Assembly: GCA_021604725.1 (NCBI GenBank)
Contig: BQJN01000040.1
Coordinates: forward strand, 1 to 38,924
Reading direction: 5' to 3'
DNA from: Lysobacteraceae bacterium
GTDB taxonomy: Bacteria; Pseudomonadota; Gammaproteobacteria; Xanthomonadales; BQJN01
Length of the DNA stretch: 38,924 bases
In this document: in pieces, positions 17,555 to 27,267 of the stretch
How the letters are laid out: every line of letters begins with the position of its first letter
Position numbering within the stretch: the stretch's first letter is position 1
Notes under the pieces: model-generated
The model's database searches: none
Told to the model about the DNA's origin: nothing
Seen by the model: only the letters and a program-made list of their open reading frames with translations
Program-made: the position numbers and the translations under genes

Positions 17555-18342
17555 CACTGCGGCAACTCCGGAAACCCTCTGAGCGGAGGATTGGGAATGT
17601 TGCATTGCTTCGGGTAGCGAACGGCGGTTAATGTCAATCCGTTAGGCTTGGCGGTGGCGCCGGCAAGCTCGCGGTTTCGAGCGGCGAGCACTTCGCCAGG
17701 CCACTCAACGCCCTTTTCCCCGCGCCCAACCAGGAACAATGTGCCAACAATGTTGCGAACCATATGATGCAGAAAGCCATTGGCCTCCAAATCGATATGA
17801 ATCAAATCGCCATCCCGGCTGACGGAAATTTCGTGCATCAACCGTACACCGTGTCGAGCCTGACAGGACTGAGCGCGGTAGGATTGAAAATCATGCTCGC
17901 CGAGCAATGCCTGCGCCGCCTGGTGCATCTTTTTTTCGTCCAAAGGGTATCGGTACCAAGTCACGTACTGTCGATCTATGGCCGCCCGCGTCCAGCGGTT
18001 GAGTACGGTGTAACGGTAGGAACGAGAAAGCGCACTGTGACGTGCATGGAAGTCTTTATCGACGTTGCCAAGCCACAGCATTGCTATTGAGTCCGGCAAC
18101 CTGCTGTTGCAACCCAACAACCAGGATCGCATAGGTCTGATTTTATCGGTATCGAAGTGCACCACTTGTCCGCGTGCATGCACTCCAGTGTCGGTTCGAC
18201 CAGCGACATGAACTACCAGCTTTTCGTCCGCCACACTGCTGACGGCCTGTTCCAGGGTAGCCTGTACGGTAGGCTCCTGTCGTTGCCGCTGCCAGCCATG
18301 GAACTGGTGGCCGTCGTATTCGACCAGCGCCGCTATGCGCAC
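17554..18342 (-). CDS. truA: tRNA pseudouridine(38-40) synthase
   Basis: Converts U38-U40 of the tRNA anticodon arm to pseudouridine. The 262 residues show IAALVEYDGHQFHGWQRQ, the catalytic Asp51 in AGRTDTGVHARGQV, RSYRYTVLNR, DFQSYRAQSCQ and FLHHMVRNIVGTL. It starts with GTG at 18342, only three bases after the small coiled-coil gene, and is coupled to trpF through TGATG. The fimV-truA-trpF neighbourhood is conserved in Pseudomonas and relatives. Confidence 0.96.
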   Translation of the reverse strand: MRIAALVEYDGHQFHGWQRQRQEPTVQATLEQAVSSVADEKLVVHVAGRTDTGVHARGQVVHFDTDKIRPMRSWLLGCNSRLPDSIAMLWLGNVDKDFHARHSALSRSYRYTVLNRWTRAAIDRQYVTWYRYPLDEKKMHQAAQALLGEHDFQSYRAQSCQARHGVRLMHEISVSRDGDLIHIDLEANGFLHHMVRNIVGTLFLVGRGEKGVEWPGEVLAARNRELAGATAKPNGLTLTAVRYPKQCNIPNPPLRGFPELPQ

Positions 18343-18345
18343 GGT

Positions 18346-18609
18346 CTAGGCGTCGGTTGGTTCCGCACCGTCCGGTTGTTGATCAGATTCGGCTACGTCT
18401 TGCGCCTCTTCGGCTTCACGCAACTCCGCCAATTGCGCCTCTAACTCCTCAATACGCGACTCAAGCCTTTCGTTGTCGTCTCGAATTTCGGTTGCGCGCT
18501 CGCGTTCACCTTCCAGCTTGGCTTTGAGTGCATCTTCGTTGGCCTCGGTGTCTGACCCGGATTGGGTCATCATCGTGGCAAGTAGAGTCAAAGCGAGGGT
18601 GGTGTTCAT
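18346..18609 (-). CDS. Small coiled-coil protein between fimV and truA
   Basis: 87 residues, no recognised family. A short hydrophobic N-terminus (NTTLALTLLATMM) lacks the basic residues of a normal signal peptide. A strongly charged heptad region follows (about 25-70, for example NERLESRIEELEAQLAELRE), then an acidic, Pro-containing tail. The coiled coil resembles the one inside FimV (VEELEALVESYE). ATG overlaps the fimV stop as ATGA, and its stop is three bases from the truA GTG, so it is almost certainly translated. A structural helper for FimV is speculation. Confidence 0.75.
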   Translation of the reverse strand: MNTTLALTLLATMMTQSGSDTEANEDALKAKLEGERERATEIRDDNERLESRIEELEAQLAELREAEEAQDVAESDQQPDGAEPTDA

Positions 18610-21524
18610 TGTTCCAACTCCGATTTCAAGCGTTCAGCTTCCGTTCGTTGTTGGTCGTTGCCCTCGGCAACAACCTCGTCCAGCATGCTGCGTGCGCCGT
18701 CGGGGTCACCCATGTCAATGTAGGCCCGTGCCAAATCCAGTTTTGTCTCTACGACGTCTTCGCCTTCCGGCAGGATTGATTCAGCCTCAATCTGCGCCAG
18801 GAAGTCATCAGGATCTTCGTTGTTGGTCGACACCTGCTCGCCCTCTACTGCGCTATCCCCCTCTTCATTAATACTCGGCAAATCATCGAGTTCCAGCTCA
18901 AAGTCCAACTCATCACCTGGAATGTCGACTGCTTCTCGCTCAATCGTATCAGCTTCCTGATCACTGCCAACCACTGGACGCTCTTGCGTTACATCCGAAT
19001 CATCCAGTTCACCGAGGTCGAAATCCAGGCCATCGGGTCCTTCATCAGTGTCGCTGTCAACGGCATCGGCAGAGCTTTCAGGTTCATCCAGGTCAAGATT
19101 CAAATCGAAATCAAGACCAATATCATCGTCGTCAGTATCAGCGTCTTGTTGCGACGCAGCTGCATCGTCCAGTGTTTGTTCAGCGGCGGTGTCCGCTTCA
19201 TCCGGAACCAGGTCGTCACCGACATCATCGAGGTCGAAGTCCAGGTTCAACTCATCGTCGGCAATACTGTCGCTGGCGTCTGATTCCTGCTCGGGTTCAA
19301 ACCCAACCGCAGGACGCTCGCCCGTTGGCGCTTCATCAAACTCAAAGCCCAGATCCATATCGTCATCTTGGGCGTCTGAAACGCCGCCAAACAACGGGTG
19401 ATCAGCACAAAGTTGGGCACCCATGGAGTGTACTTCGCGCCAAACTGTGTGGTCACGGTCACCAAGAACATCGTCCAGCTGTGCAGCTGTTGCAGCAAAT
19501 TCATCCGCGTTATTCTCAGCGTAGTAACGACGAAGCAGACTCAAGCGAAGTTGTGGGTCGTCCGGATTGGCCGCGATAGCCTGATGCAAGTCATCCTCTT
19601 CCAAACCGCCAGACGCAATCGTGTCGCCTTCTTCGATTTGGTCGCCATCGTCATCATCCAAGGCCAAGCCTTCATCAAGGTCAAGGTCGTCTTCCTCGAC
19701 CTGACTGCGTCGACTCTCCATCATGCGAGTGACCAGTGAGCTGCCGGCGGCCGCTGGCGCGGCATTCTGTCGCGAACGCCACCAGAACACGCCACCTACC
19801 AATAACAACAACGCCACCAGGCCACCGATGACTGGCAAGCTAAGCAGCTTGTCCATCAGGCTTTCTTTGGGTGGTCGAGGCGGCAGCGCAGCCGTCGTCG
19901 TAGCGGTGTCTGGCTCTGTTGTGACTTCTGCATCTGCTGCGAAATCATCCTCGGCCGCAAAGTCGTCTTCGGTCCCGGTGTCGGTGCTGGTGTCAGTGCC
20001 GTTGTCGGCGGCGGCAAAATCGTCGTTGGCGAATGGGTCGTCCGCTACTGTCGCGGCATCGTCCGCGCTGCCTGAGTCGACTGTATCGACCGCAAACGGA
20101 TCATAGGGCTCAGAGTCATTTGTATCAGCCGCCGCAGTGAGACTGTCGCGGGCATCGCCTTGTTGCTGCGCCATGGCCAGTTGGGCCTGCAAGTCAGCCA
20201 GCTCATCATCCCGCAGGGACATGGTGCGCTCGTAGCTTTCAACCAACGCCTCCAGTTCTTCTACGCGAGATCGCAATTCGCCATTCTCGGCCTCAGCGTT
20301 GATTCTGTCTTCGGTTGCTCTGGCCAACTCATCTTGCAGTGAAGCCAGTCGTTGCTGCATTTCGCGATCGTTGGTGTCGCCAGGGCGAGCGGCCGCGGAG
20401 GTACGCCCGTCTTGCGAAGGCGTGACCAACTCCAAACGGTCAGATCCATCTCTGTCACGCGAGCTGCCGCCGTCCGAGTAGACTGAATCCAGTGCCGCTG
20501 TGCTGGAGGTGGTGCGAGTAGAGGTACGGCTGGACCGGTACTGTTCCCACAAGGCGTTATGTGTCTTGACCAGTTCAAACGCTTCACCGGATGTTAGCCG
20601 GTTGACTTCATTGGAATCGGGCAGACGCAATACCGCACCACGCTTCAGTGTATTGATATTGTCCTGAAAAAACGCGTCCGGGTTGGACCGCAATACAGCA
20701 ACCATCATCTGATTCATGCTGACATCGGCTGGTTTCATGTCGCGCACGATGCCCCAAAGCGTTTCGCCTCGCGAAACCGGCCCATAGCTGGTTACGCCAA
20801 GCGAATCTCGTTCTGATGCGCGTACTGGCTCCGGCTCAGCGGCGGCTGGCTCTGGCTCGGGTTCGACATAGCTTGATGGCTCGTCTTCGGCAACTGAGTC
20901 GGTCGGCTCGCTGACCACCGGTTGCTGGGTCACCGCTGGCTCTGTGGTTTGTTCCGGTGCAGGTGTCGATGTCGGTGTGTCATCAATCGGCGTCGGCTCG
21001 GCAGCGGGCGGCACTGATGATGTTGGGCTAGCCGTAATGGCACCAGCGGCTGGTGCGAATACTGGCGGGTCCAACAGAATCGTGTATTCACGCAGCATGC
21101 GACCGGTGGCCCAGTTGACATCAATCAACAGGCTCAGGAATGGATCAACGATAGGCTCGGCACTGCTGAGCTGAATGATTTGCTGGCCGGCCTCATTGGG
21201 CTCCACCGAAAATTCAATCGGCACGGTCAGGAATGAGCGGTCCAACCCAACCCGCGCAAAATCGGCCGGACTGGCCATTTGCACGCGCAACTGCCCAAGT
21301 TCTGATTGATCGTTGTAAATCAGTTCGATTTCAGCATCCAGCGGTTCATTGAGTGCCGAATTGACAGTCAAATCGCCGACGCCCAGCGCCCAGGCGCTGG
21401 CGCTGAACACCATCGAAACAATCCACAGTGACGCGGTCGCCGCAAGGCGTTGGGTTGATCCCCTAGTTTTTGAATTCATCATCGGCATTAGTAATTTATG
21501 TAGAAAAACTCGAATTGGCCTCAT
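18606..21524 (-). CDS. fimV: FimV-like polar hub / pilus assembly protein
   Basis: 972-residue inner-membrane protein that in Pseudomonas organises the cell pole and type IV pilus assembly. Order: signal peptide (about 16-47, cleavage near SAWA), FimV N-terminal domain (about 48-155, ALGVGDLTVNSALNEPLDAEI), Pro/Glu linker, LysM-type peptidoglycan-binding segment (about 246-302, VSRGETLWGIVRDM), coiled coil (about 386-456), acidic linker, one transmembrane helix (about 564-582), a very acidic cytoplasmic region, and the C-terminal FimV/TPR domain (about 925-972, ETKLDLARAYIDMGDPDGAR). ATGs at 21482 or 21479 are likely truer starts than 21524, since the signal peptide begins there. It lies 20 bases after asd. 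Confidence 0.93.
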   Translation of the reverse strand: MRPIRVFLHKLLMPMMNSKTRGSTQRLAATASLWIVSMVFSASAWALGVGDLTVNSALNEPLDAEIELIYNDQSELGQLRVQMASPADFARVGLDRSFLTVPIEFSVEPNEAGQQIIQLSSAEPIVDPFLSLLIDVNWATGRMLREYTILLDPPVFAPAAGAITASPTSSVPPAAEPTPIDDTPTSTPAPEQTTEPAVTQQPVVSEPTDSVAEDEPSSYVEPEPEPAAAEPEPVRASERDSLGVTSYGPVSRGETLWGIVRDMKPADVSMNQMMVAVLRSNPDAFFQDNINTLKRGAVLRLPDSNEVNRLTSGEAFELVKTHNALWEQYRSSRTSTRTTSSTAALDSVYSDGGSSRDRDGSDRLELVTPSQDGRTSAAARPGDTNDREMQQRLASLQDELARATEDRINAEAENGELRSRVEELEALVESYERTMSLRDDELADLQAQLAMAQQQGDARDSLTAAADTNDSEPYDPFAVDTVDSGSADDAATVADDPFANDDFAAADNGTDTSTDTGTEDDFAAEDDFAADAEVTTEPDTATTTAALPPRPPKESLMDKLLSLPVIGGLVALLLLVGGVFWWRSRQNAAPAAAGSSLVTRMMESRRSQVEEDDLDLDEGLALDDDDGDQIEEGDTIASGGLEEDDLHQAIAANPDDPQLRLSLLRRYYAENNADEFAATAAQLDDVLGDRDHTVWREVHSMGAQLCADHPLFGGVSDAQDDDMDLGFEFDEAPTGERPAVGFEPEQESDASDSIADDELNLDFDLDDVGDDLVPDEADTAAEQTLDDAAASQQDADTDDDDIGLDFDLNLDLDEPESSADAVDSDTDEGPDGLDFDLGELDDSDVTQERPVVGSDQEADTIEREAVDIPGDELDFELELDDLPSINEEGDSAVEGEQVSTNNEDPDDFLAQIEAESILPEGEDVVETKLDLARAYIDMGDPDGARSMLDEVVAEGNDQQRTEAERLKSELEQ

Positions 21525-21544
21525 GATCCGGCTATAACTATAGA

Positions 21545-22567
21545 TTATAAATGGTGATTTACCAAGAGTTCCGCGATTTGAACTGCATTCAACGCAGCCC
21601 CTTTACGGATGTTATCGCTGACAATCCATAGATTCACGCCGTTGGAATGCGACAAGTCTTTTCTGATCCGGCCAACAAATACGGGGTCACGACCCGCCGC
21701 ATGGGTCACCGGTGTCGGATAACCCGACTCTTTTCGCTCATCGACCAACTCAACACCTGGTGCCTCGATCATTAGTTGCCGCACTTGCTCAACCGTTGCC
21801 GGCGACCGTGTTTCCAGATGGACCGCCTCGGAATGACCGTAAAATACCGGGACTCGAACAGCAGTTGGGTTCACGCCAATGCTGTCATCTTCCAGTATTC
21901 GATGTGTTTCCCATACCATCTTCATCTCCTCACGGGTATACCCGTTGTCCTGGAAGCTGTCTATGTGCGGGATCACATTAAAAGCAATCTGAACCGGAAA
22001 CTTGCTGGGCTTGACTGATTGGAAGCGCAGCATGGCGGCTGTTTGCTGACCCAACTCTTCCGCTGCTGACCGGCCCGCTCCAGACACCGACTGATAAGTC
22101 GCAACATTGATCCGCGAAATACCAAATTTGCGATGAATTGGTGCCAGCGCGACCAACATCTGCATGGTCGAGCAGTTTGGGTTGGCGATGATATTCCTTT
22201 CCTGGTAGCCGGCCAGCGCATGCGGGTTCACCTCAGCAACGACCAACGGCACCGATTCGTCACGCCGAAAGTGAGACGTGTTGTCAATGACTACACAGCC
22301 CTGCTCGGCAGCTCGAATTGCATGCTCCGCAGAGACCGACGCGCCGGCTGAGAAAAGCGCGATGTCAGTGCTGCTAAAGTCGTAACCGGCGACATCCTGC
22401 ACTACCAACTGCTTTCGACCAAAGTCCACCTCGGTACCAGCCGAGCGCTCGCTGGCAACAACGTCGAGGCGAGAAATGGGAAACTTGCGTTCGTGTAAAC
22501 ACTGCAGCAAGGCTTCACCGACAGCACCGGTGGCACCCACCACCGCTACGCGAAACTGTTTTGTCAC
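21545..22567 (-). CDS. asd: Aspartate-semialdehyde dehydrogenase
   Basis: Reduces aspartyl-4-phosphate to the semialdehyde for lysine, threonine, methionine and diaminopimelate. 340 residues: nucleotide-binding VAVVGATGAVGEAL (7-20), catalytic Cys132 in ANPNCSTMQM, YQSVSGAGRSAAEEL, and the active-site His in VFYGHSEAVHLE. The start is GTG at 22567, preceded seven bases earlier by GGAG that overlaps the aroC end; the longer frame upstream has no similarity to the family. It sits four bases after aroC and 20 before fimV. Confidence 0.96.
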   Translation of the reverse strand: MTKQFRVAVVGATGAVGEALLQCLHERKFPISRLDVVASERSAGTEVDFGRKQLVVQDVAGYDFSSTDIALFSAGASVSAEHAIRAAEQGCVVIDNTSHFRRDESVPLVVAEVNPHALAGYQERNIIANPNCSTMQMLVALAPIHRKFGISRINVATYQSVSGAGRSAAEELGQQTAAMLRFQSVKPSKFPVQIAFNVIPHIDSFQDNGYTREEMKMVWETHRILEDDSIGVNPTAVRVPVFYGHSEAVHLETRSPATVEQVRQLMIEAPGVELVDERKESGYPTPVTHAAGRDPVFVGRIRKDLSHSNGVNLWIVSDNIRKGAALNAVQIAELLVNHHL

Positions 22568-22571
22568 GTCT

Positions 22572-23672
22572 TTACTCCAAACCAGCCGGAATACGGCCAG
22601 GCAATTCGGGTACATCAAGGTTCTGCGCGCGATGGCGCAAAACCTGGTCCATCAATACTAAAGCCAGCATCGCCTCAACGATGGGAGTCGCACGAATGCC
22701 GACACAAGGATCATGCCGACCTTTGGTGACCACCTCGATCGGTTTGCCATCCACATCAATCGACTCACAGGGAATTCGCAAACTGGACGTGGGCTTGAAG
22801 GCCACGCGTACGCGAACGGTCTGACCGGTCGAAATGCCGCCTAGAACGCCGCCCGCGTGATTGCTTTGGAATCCACTGGGCGTCATTTCGTCGCGATGTT
22901 CAGTGCCGTGTTGTACCACCGAATCGAAGCCCGCACCGACCTCAACACCCTTGACCGCATTGATGCTCATCATCGCCGCAGCCAGGTCGCCGTCCAATTT
23001 ACCGTACACCGGCTCACCCAGGCCCACTGGCACGGACGTGGCCTCCGCCACCACGGCGGCGCCTACCGAATCTCCTGACTTTCGCAATTGATCCATGAAG
23101 GACTCCAACTCGGCGACGCGGCTGGGGTCAGGACAGAAAAATGGGTTGTCGTTGGCCGTTTCAATTGATTTGGGCGCAAGCACGTGCGGGCCGATCTGCT
23201 GCAAGTAACCGCGGATTTCAACCCCGTACTTTTCTGCCAGGTATTGCTTGGCGATTGCACCGGCAGCGACCCGCATGGTGGTCTCACGAGCTGAAGAGCG
23301 CCCGCCACCACGGTAGTCCCGAATGCCGTATTTGTGCCAATAGGTGTAGTCGGCATGGCCAGGGCGAAATTGCCTGGCGATCTCGCTGTAGTCACGGGAT
23401 CGAGCATCCGTGTTCTCGATCAACAAAGAAATCGGCGTTCCCGTGGTCACCCCCTCAAATACGCCAGACAACACTTGAACCTGATCGGCCTCTTTACGTT
23501 GCGAGGTGTGCCGCGACTTGCCAGTCTTGCGGCGGTCGATATCATTCGCCAGCATCGCCGGATCAAGTTTCAGACCGGGCGGGCAACCATCAATGACACA
23601 ACCGATCGCTGGCCCGTGACTCTCACCCCAGGTGGTCACCCGAAACAGTTTGCCAAAGGTGTTGTCAGACAT
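22572..23672 (-). CDS. aroC: Chorismate synthase
   Basis: Last shikimate-pathway step: EPSP to chorismate, using reduced FMN. The 366 residues show all three family signatures: [18 protein letters not shown] near the start, the central [29 protein letters not shown], and the C-terminal [17 protein letters not shown]. It overlaps the prmB end by eight bases and precedes asd by four. prmB-aroC adjacency is widely conserved in gammaproteobacteria. Confidence 0.98.
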   Translation of the reverse strand: MSDNTFGKLFRVTTWGESHGPAIGCVIDGCPPGLKLDPAMLANDIDRRKTGKSRHTSQRKEADQVQVLSGVFEGVTTGTPISLLIENTDARSRDYSEIARQFRPGHADYTYWHKYGIRDYRGGGRSSARETTMRVAAGAIAKQYLAEKYGVEIRGYLQQIGPHVLAPKSIETANDNPFFCPDPSRVAELESFMDQLRKSGDSVGAAVVAEATSVPVGLGEPVYGKLDGDLAAAMMSINAVKGVEVGAGFDSVVQHGTEHRDEMTPSGFQSNHAGGVLGGISTGQTVRVRVAFKPTSSLRIPCESIDVDGKPIEVVTKGRHDPCVGIRATPIVEAMLALVLMDQVLRHRAQNLDVPELPGRIPAGLE

Positions 23673-24579
23673 TGTTCAAGCACTCCTCAATTTTGGGTCG
23701 CAAGGCCAGCAGAGTCGATCGACTCACCGCGCAAACGCCCTCTCCGCCCTGCTCGAACTGCAACCACTCAAGACCGGCAACGGCGGCCTCCAAAGCTGGC
23801 CAGTTAGCCCCCACTTCCAACAACAAAGTGGCCTGTTCCGCCATAAAATCCGGCGCGTCGCGCATGATTTTCAAAGCATGCCACAACCCTGCCCCGGCTG
23901 ACACCAATGCCATACGCGGTTCCGACTTGAATTCAATCGGTGCTTGGTTAAGCTGATCGTCGCTGACATAGGGTGGGTTGGCGATAATCAAATCAAACAG
24001 CTGAGGCTTCAGCCCATCGAACAAGTCAGCCTGCTGCAAGGCCAATTGATCTGCAACGCCATGCAATCGCCGATTCGTTTCCGCCACCTGCAATGCATCT
24101 TCACTAAGGTCGGTGGCCAACACTTTGCAATTGGGCAAGTAATGCGCGGTCGCCACGGCAATACAACCACTACCGGTGCATAGTTCAAGCACATCGCTGG
24201 GTGCCGATGGGTCCAACCACGGCTGCAGACCCTGGGTGATCAGTTCACCGATAGGTGAGCGTGGAATCAACACCCGTTGATCGACCTCGAAACACAAGCC
24301 GGCGAACCAGGCCTCACCGGTCAGGTAAGGCAGCGCAATACGCTCTTCAATCCGTCGCTGCATCAATGCTGCAATGTGTTCGATTTCTGTTTCCGCCAGG
24401 CGCGCCCCGGCAAACGACGCAGGCAAGTCAGGTGGCAACGCCAGACAATGCATGACCAGAGCATGGGCCTCATCCAGCGCGTTATCGGTGCCATGACCAA
24501 AGTACAGCTGCGCTCGCGAAAATTCGCTGGCGGCATATCGAACCCAATCACGGATGGTAGACAGGTTTGCTTGCGGCAT
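23665..24579 (-). CDS. prmB: Ribosomal protein L3 glutamine N5-methyltransferase
   Basis: SAM-dependent methylation of the conserved glutamine in ribosomal protein L3. 304 residues: N-terminal helical domain (1-95), [13 protein letters not shown] (102-114), the SAM loop [14 protein letters not shown] (130-143), acidic TDLSEDAL (156-163) and the catalytic NPPY (201-204). The PRSPI.ELI motif and length favour PrmB over the release-factor enzyme PrmC (usually PRPDTE). Next to aroC, as is usual for prmB. It is the first gene of the long minus-strand cluster. Confidence 0.95.
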   Translation of the reverse strand: MPQANLSTIRDWVRYAASEFSRAQLYFGHGTDNALDEAHALVMHCLALPPDLPASFAGARLAETEIEHIAALMQRRIEERIALPYLTGEAWFAGLCFEVDQRVLIPRSPIGELITQGLQPWLDPSAPSDVLELCTGSGCIAVATAHYLPNCKVLATDLSEDALQVAETNRRLHGVADQLALQQADLFDGLKPQLFDLIIANPPYVSDDQLNQAPIEFKSEPRMALVSAGAGLWHALKIMRDAPDFMAEQATLLLEVGANWPALEAAVAGLEWLQFEQGGEGVCAVSRSTLLALRPKIEECLNNV

Positions 24580-24684
24580 GACGGTGAGGAATCAAGGGCT
24601 GGCGGCGTACATTGCACCAGTGTGAAGGTCAGGTCAATGCCCGCAACCACGGATACCTCCATGTATCGCGGGAGGCTGTAGCTT

Positions 24685-24709
24685 CGCAACGGCCTCCTAT
24701 GGCGTTGCG
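24685..24709 (-). repeat. Inverted repeat at the end of the kinase gene
   Basis: CGCAACG (24685-24691) and CGTTGCG (24703-24709) are perfect seven-base arms spaced by 11 bases and straddle the kinase stop at 24697. The rest of the 117-base gap to prmB (24580-24696) holds weaker pairings (GATAC/GTATC, CCTCC/GGAGG) and no gene. There is no T-run, so a terminator role is possible but not shown. Confidence 0.4.
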
Positions 24710-27267
24710 GAGGAGTTTGCGACCTGCCTTGACTGCACCTTGTTCAACAAGGTTTCGGCAGCCATGGTCTCGGGCGAATCGTCGCCCAGGCGTTGGGAAT
24801 GTATTGACACCACATGGGTAAGCAGGGTCGCCGCCCGCGCATGGTCTCCAGACAAATACAGCATCTCGGCAAGGTACTCGGCGGCGATGATTGTGATCAT
24901 GTGGTCAGTGCCAAATTTTTCCGCAGCCTTGCGGTGGCTGCCATCGAGCACATCAACTGCGCGCTGCAGTTGGCCTGACCGACCCAGGGCAGCACCGAGT
25001 ATGGCGCTGGCAAACAGCGTGTATGGGTGAGTCTCGCCCAGAACACGTTGATCCACCTCTACCGTCTCGGTCGCCAGCGACTGGGCCTCGGCAAACCGCC
25101 CCGTTTCCAGCAATAGCTCGGCGAGGTTGCCAGAGTTGATCAATACCAACGGGTGCTCTGGGCCCAGCGTGTCGCTGGCACGTTCAATGGCCTGGAGATA
25201 GGCCCGCTCGGCCTCATCAGCTCGCCCTAGCTTCCACAGTCGTACCGCGTGGTTGGAGAGCGCTTTCAAGGTGTTGATATGCCGTGGTCCCAACGACGAC
25301 TCAAGCACTTCGATCGCTCGTTGATTGACGTCCATGGCTTCCGACTTGCGACCCATGTTGTCCAGAACACTACTTAGATTGGCCAGGGTCAACCCCAGTC
25401 GATACGATCCTTCCGGCATCTTCTCCTGCAGAACACGGGCATTGAGCGCGATCAGTTCATACGCCTCGTCAAACCGCCCTTGCTCGGTCAACACCAGACC
25501 CATCGTTTCTCGAGTGGACAGCAGGTTGACGTGATGTTCCGGGTGCAAGTTTCGTAGTCGTTCATACGCTGATCGGATCCGCCGCTCTGCTTCTTCGATC
25601 TCACCAACGACCAGTAACACGTCGGCCAGCGCCATCTCAATGACGCCGTGCAAAGAATCAGCCCCCTGCGCGCGCTCAACTCGCTCCAAGGCATCGACCA
25701 TCAATGGCCGTGCCGCAACCGGGCCGTCGATGGCCTTGACCACTTCTGAACGTCGCATCTGAATCTCGGCCAACAACTGGGCTGAGGCAGCAGACGCCTC
25801 CGCAAGCTCAAAGGCTTGATCAAGGTACGGGCGGCCTGACTTTGGCTCACCGGACAGGGCCAGGCTGCGTCCCAGCGCGACCAAGGTTTCGATCCGTTCG
25901 GTCGATTGCTCATTGACCGTATCAAATCCTTGAAGCGACGCCTGCAACAATGCAATCGCTCTATCATGCTCACCCAAAGCACTGTAGGTCAGACCCAGTG
26001 CCGACCTGAACCTGGCCGCGCGCAGCTGGTTTTGTGGCGGCAACAGGTCCAGCTGCGAAACGGCATCGTCCAGCAACTCAGCGACCGTGGTTTGGCCCCC
26101 CCGTGTGTGGCCACTGGGCGCATGCAGCAAATCAGCCATAAAGCGGGTCACATCTTCGGCCTCGCGCTGCGCCAAACGCGCCTGTTGCTCTGACTGTCGG
26201 GCCTCGATAATGCCGTAGGTCGTCGCCATCAATCCGAGTAACAAAGAGCCGACGATGACGGCGATGGCTGCTTGTCGGCGCCTTCGTCTCGGCCGCAACT
26301 CAATGTCGTCCAATTCAGCCAGGCAATCGTTAACCGACACTCGATCACTTACCTGCGCGGCCAGCATCGACTGCAGCAAACCATGGTATGGCTTCGGAAT
26401 GGCTCGCATCGGAATCGCCTGACCGTCACGATGCGCTTGCACTAGCTGATCAAACTGGTCCGCCTGTCTTGGGTACTGCCCGGACAACATTTTGTAGAGC
26501 AAGACGCCCAAAGCATAGACATCACTGGCAACGGATGCGGCCGCCCCTTCCAGCCTTTCCGGTGCCAGGTACAGTGGGCTACCAGCCTGCGCGGTCATCG
26601 ACTGATGATCGACTTCACTGGCAGAACCGAAGTCCATGAGTACCGGCTCGCCATTCGGTTGCACCATGATGTTGCTGGCCTTGACGTCACCATGCACCAG
26701 GCCTGCATCATGAATGGCGCCCAGTGCCAGCAGCAACTTTCGGGTGATCGCATGCGCTGTCGCCATATCGAGCGCCCGATCAGCCTCTATCTGTTGTTGC
26801 AAGGTGCGACCCGGCACCAGGTCAGCCCACATTCCCACCTTGCCATCACTTCGATCGGCACCATACACCGCCAGAACGTTTGGATGTCGAACTCTGGCCA
26901 GACTTCGCGCCTCGACGATAAACATACGATCAGAGCTTTGTTGACGTCCGTCCGATTGCCGGCGCAACTTCAATGCGACATCACGACACAGCACCGGGTC
27001 GAATGCTCGATAGACCTGTCCGAAGCCACCGCGACCGATTTCCTCGTGGACTTCGAGATGCTTCCAGACAAACTGCGGGGCCGGCGCGCTGCCAGTATCG
27101 GCCGAACGTTGTGCGCGAAAGGCATCCGCGATCTTTTCCAGATTCTGCAGCGCGCGCAGATGCGTTTCCGAGTCGGGGTCGGAAGCCAGACGGTCCCAGT
27201 CCGGTGACAGGCCATCTGTCAAGGAATCGGCGATTTTGGCTAAAGCCTGTTTTCTTCGCTCATCCAT
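24697..27267 (-). CDS. Transmembrane Ser/Thr protein kinase with TPR repeats
   Basis: 856 residues. Cytoplasmic eukaryotic-like kinase domain about 70-320: Gly loop GRGGFGQVY (78-86), VALK lysine (Lys100), catalytic loop VHGDVKASN (Asp194, Asn199; the usual HRD Arg is Gly), MDFGSAS (Asp212) and YLAPERLE. A basic RPRRRRR stop-transfer precedes one transmembrane helix (about 333-352). The C-terminal part (about 390-850), probably periplasmic, is kinesin-light-chain-like TPR repeats of about 42 residues with LG..HP.TL spacing. All catalytic residues are present, so it should be active. ATG lies 28 bases inside the sigma-factor gene, indicating coupling. The signal sensed by the TPR region is unknown. 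Confidence 0.93.
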   Translation of the reverse strand: MDERRKQALAKIADSLTDGLSPDWDRLASDPDSETHLRALQNLEKIADAFRAQRSADTGSAPAPQFVWKHLEVHEEIGRGGFGQVYRAFDPVLCRDVALKLRRQSDGRQQSSDRMFIVEARSLARVRHPNVLAVYGADRSDGKVGMWADLVPGRTLQQQIEADRALDMATAHAITRKLLLALGAIHDAGLVHGDVKASNIMVQPNGEPVLMDFGSASEVDHQSMTAQAGSPLYLAPERLEGAAASVASDVYALGVLLYKMLSGQYPRQADQFDQLVQAHRDGQAIPMRAIPKPYHGLLQSMLAAQVSDRVSVNDCLAELDDIELRPRRRRRQAAIAVIVGSLLLGLMATTYGIIEARQSEQQARLAQREAEDVTRFMADLLHAPSGHTRGGQTTVAELLDDAVSQLDLLPPQNQLRAARFRSALGLTYSALGEHDRAIALLQASLQGFDTVNEQSTERIETLVALGRSLALSGEPKSGRPYLDQAFELAEASAASAQLLAEIQMRRSEVVKAIDGPVAARPLMVDALERVERAQGADSLHGVIEMALADVLLVVGEIEEAERRIRSAYERLRNLHPEHHVNLLSTRETMGLVLTEQGRFDEAYELIALNARVLQEKMPEGSYRLGLTLANLSSVLDNMGRKSEAMDVNQRAIEVLESSLGPRHINTLKALSNHAVRLWKLGRADEAERAYLQAIERASDTLGPEHPLVLINSGNLAELLLETGRFAEAQSLATETVEVDQRVLGETHPYTLFASAILGAALGRSGQLQRAVDVLDGSHRKAAEKFGTDHMITIIAAEYLAEMLYLSGDHARAATLLTHVVSIHSQRLGDDSPETMAAETLLNKVQSRQVANSSATP

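Noticed and set aside
19000..20110. Long open frames opposite fimV, for example Ser/Ala-rich ones near 19723-20106
   Set aside because: They mirror the acidic low-complexity codons of FimV (Asp/Ala/Glu read in reverse) and have no ribosome-binding site or family match.
21524..21549. TATAAT on the minus strand (21544-21549) just upstream of fimV as a promoter
   Set aside because: No -35 hexamer at 16-18 bases, and the box overlaps the asd stop region. It is AT-rich but not convincing, and fimV is probably read from upstream.
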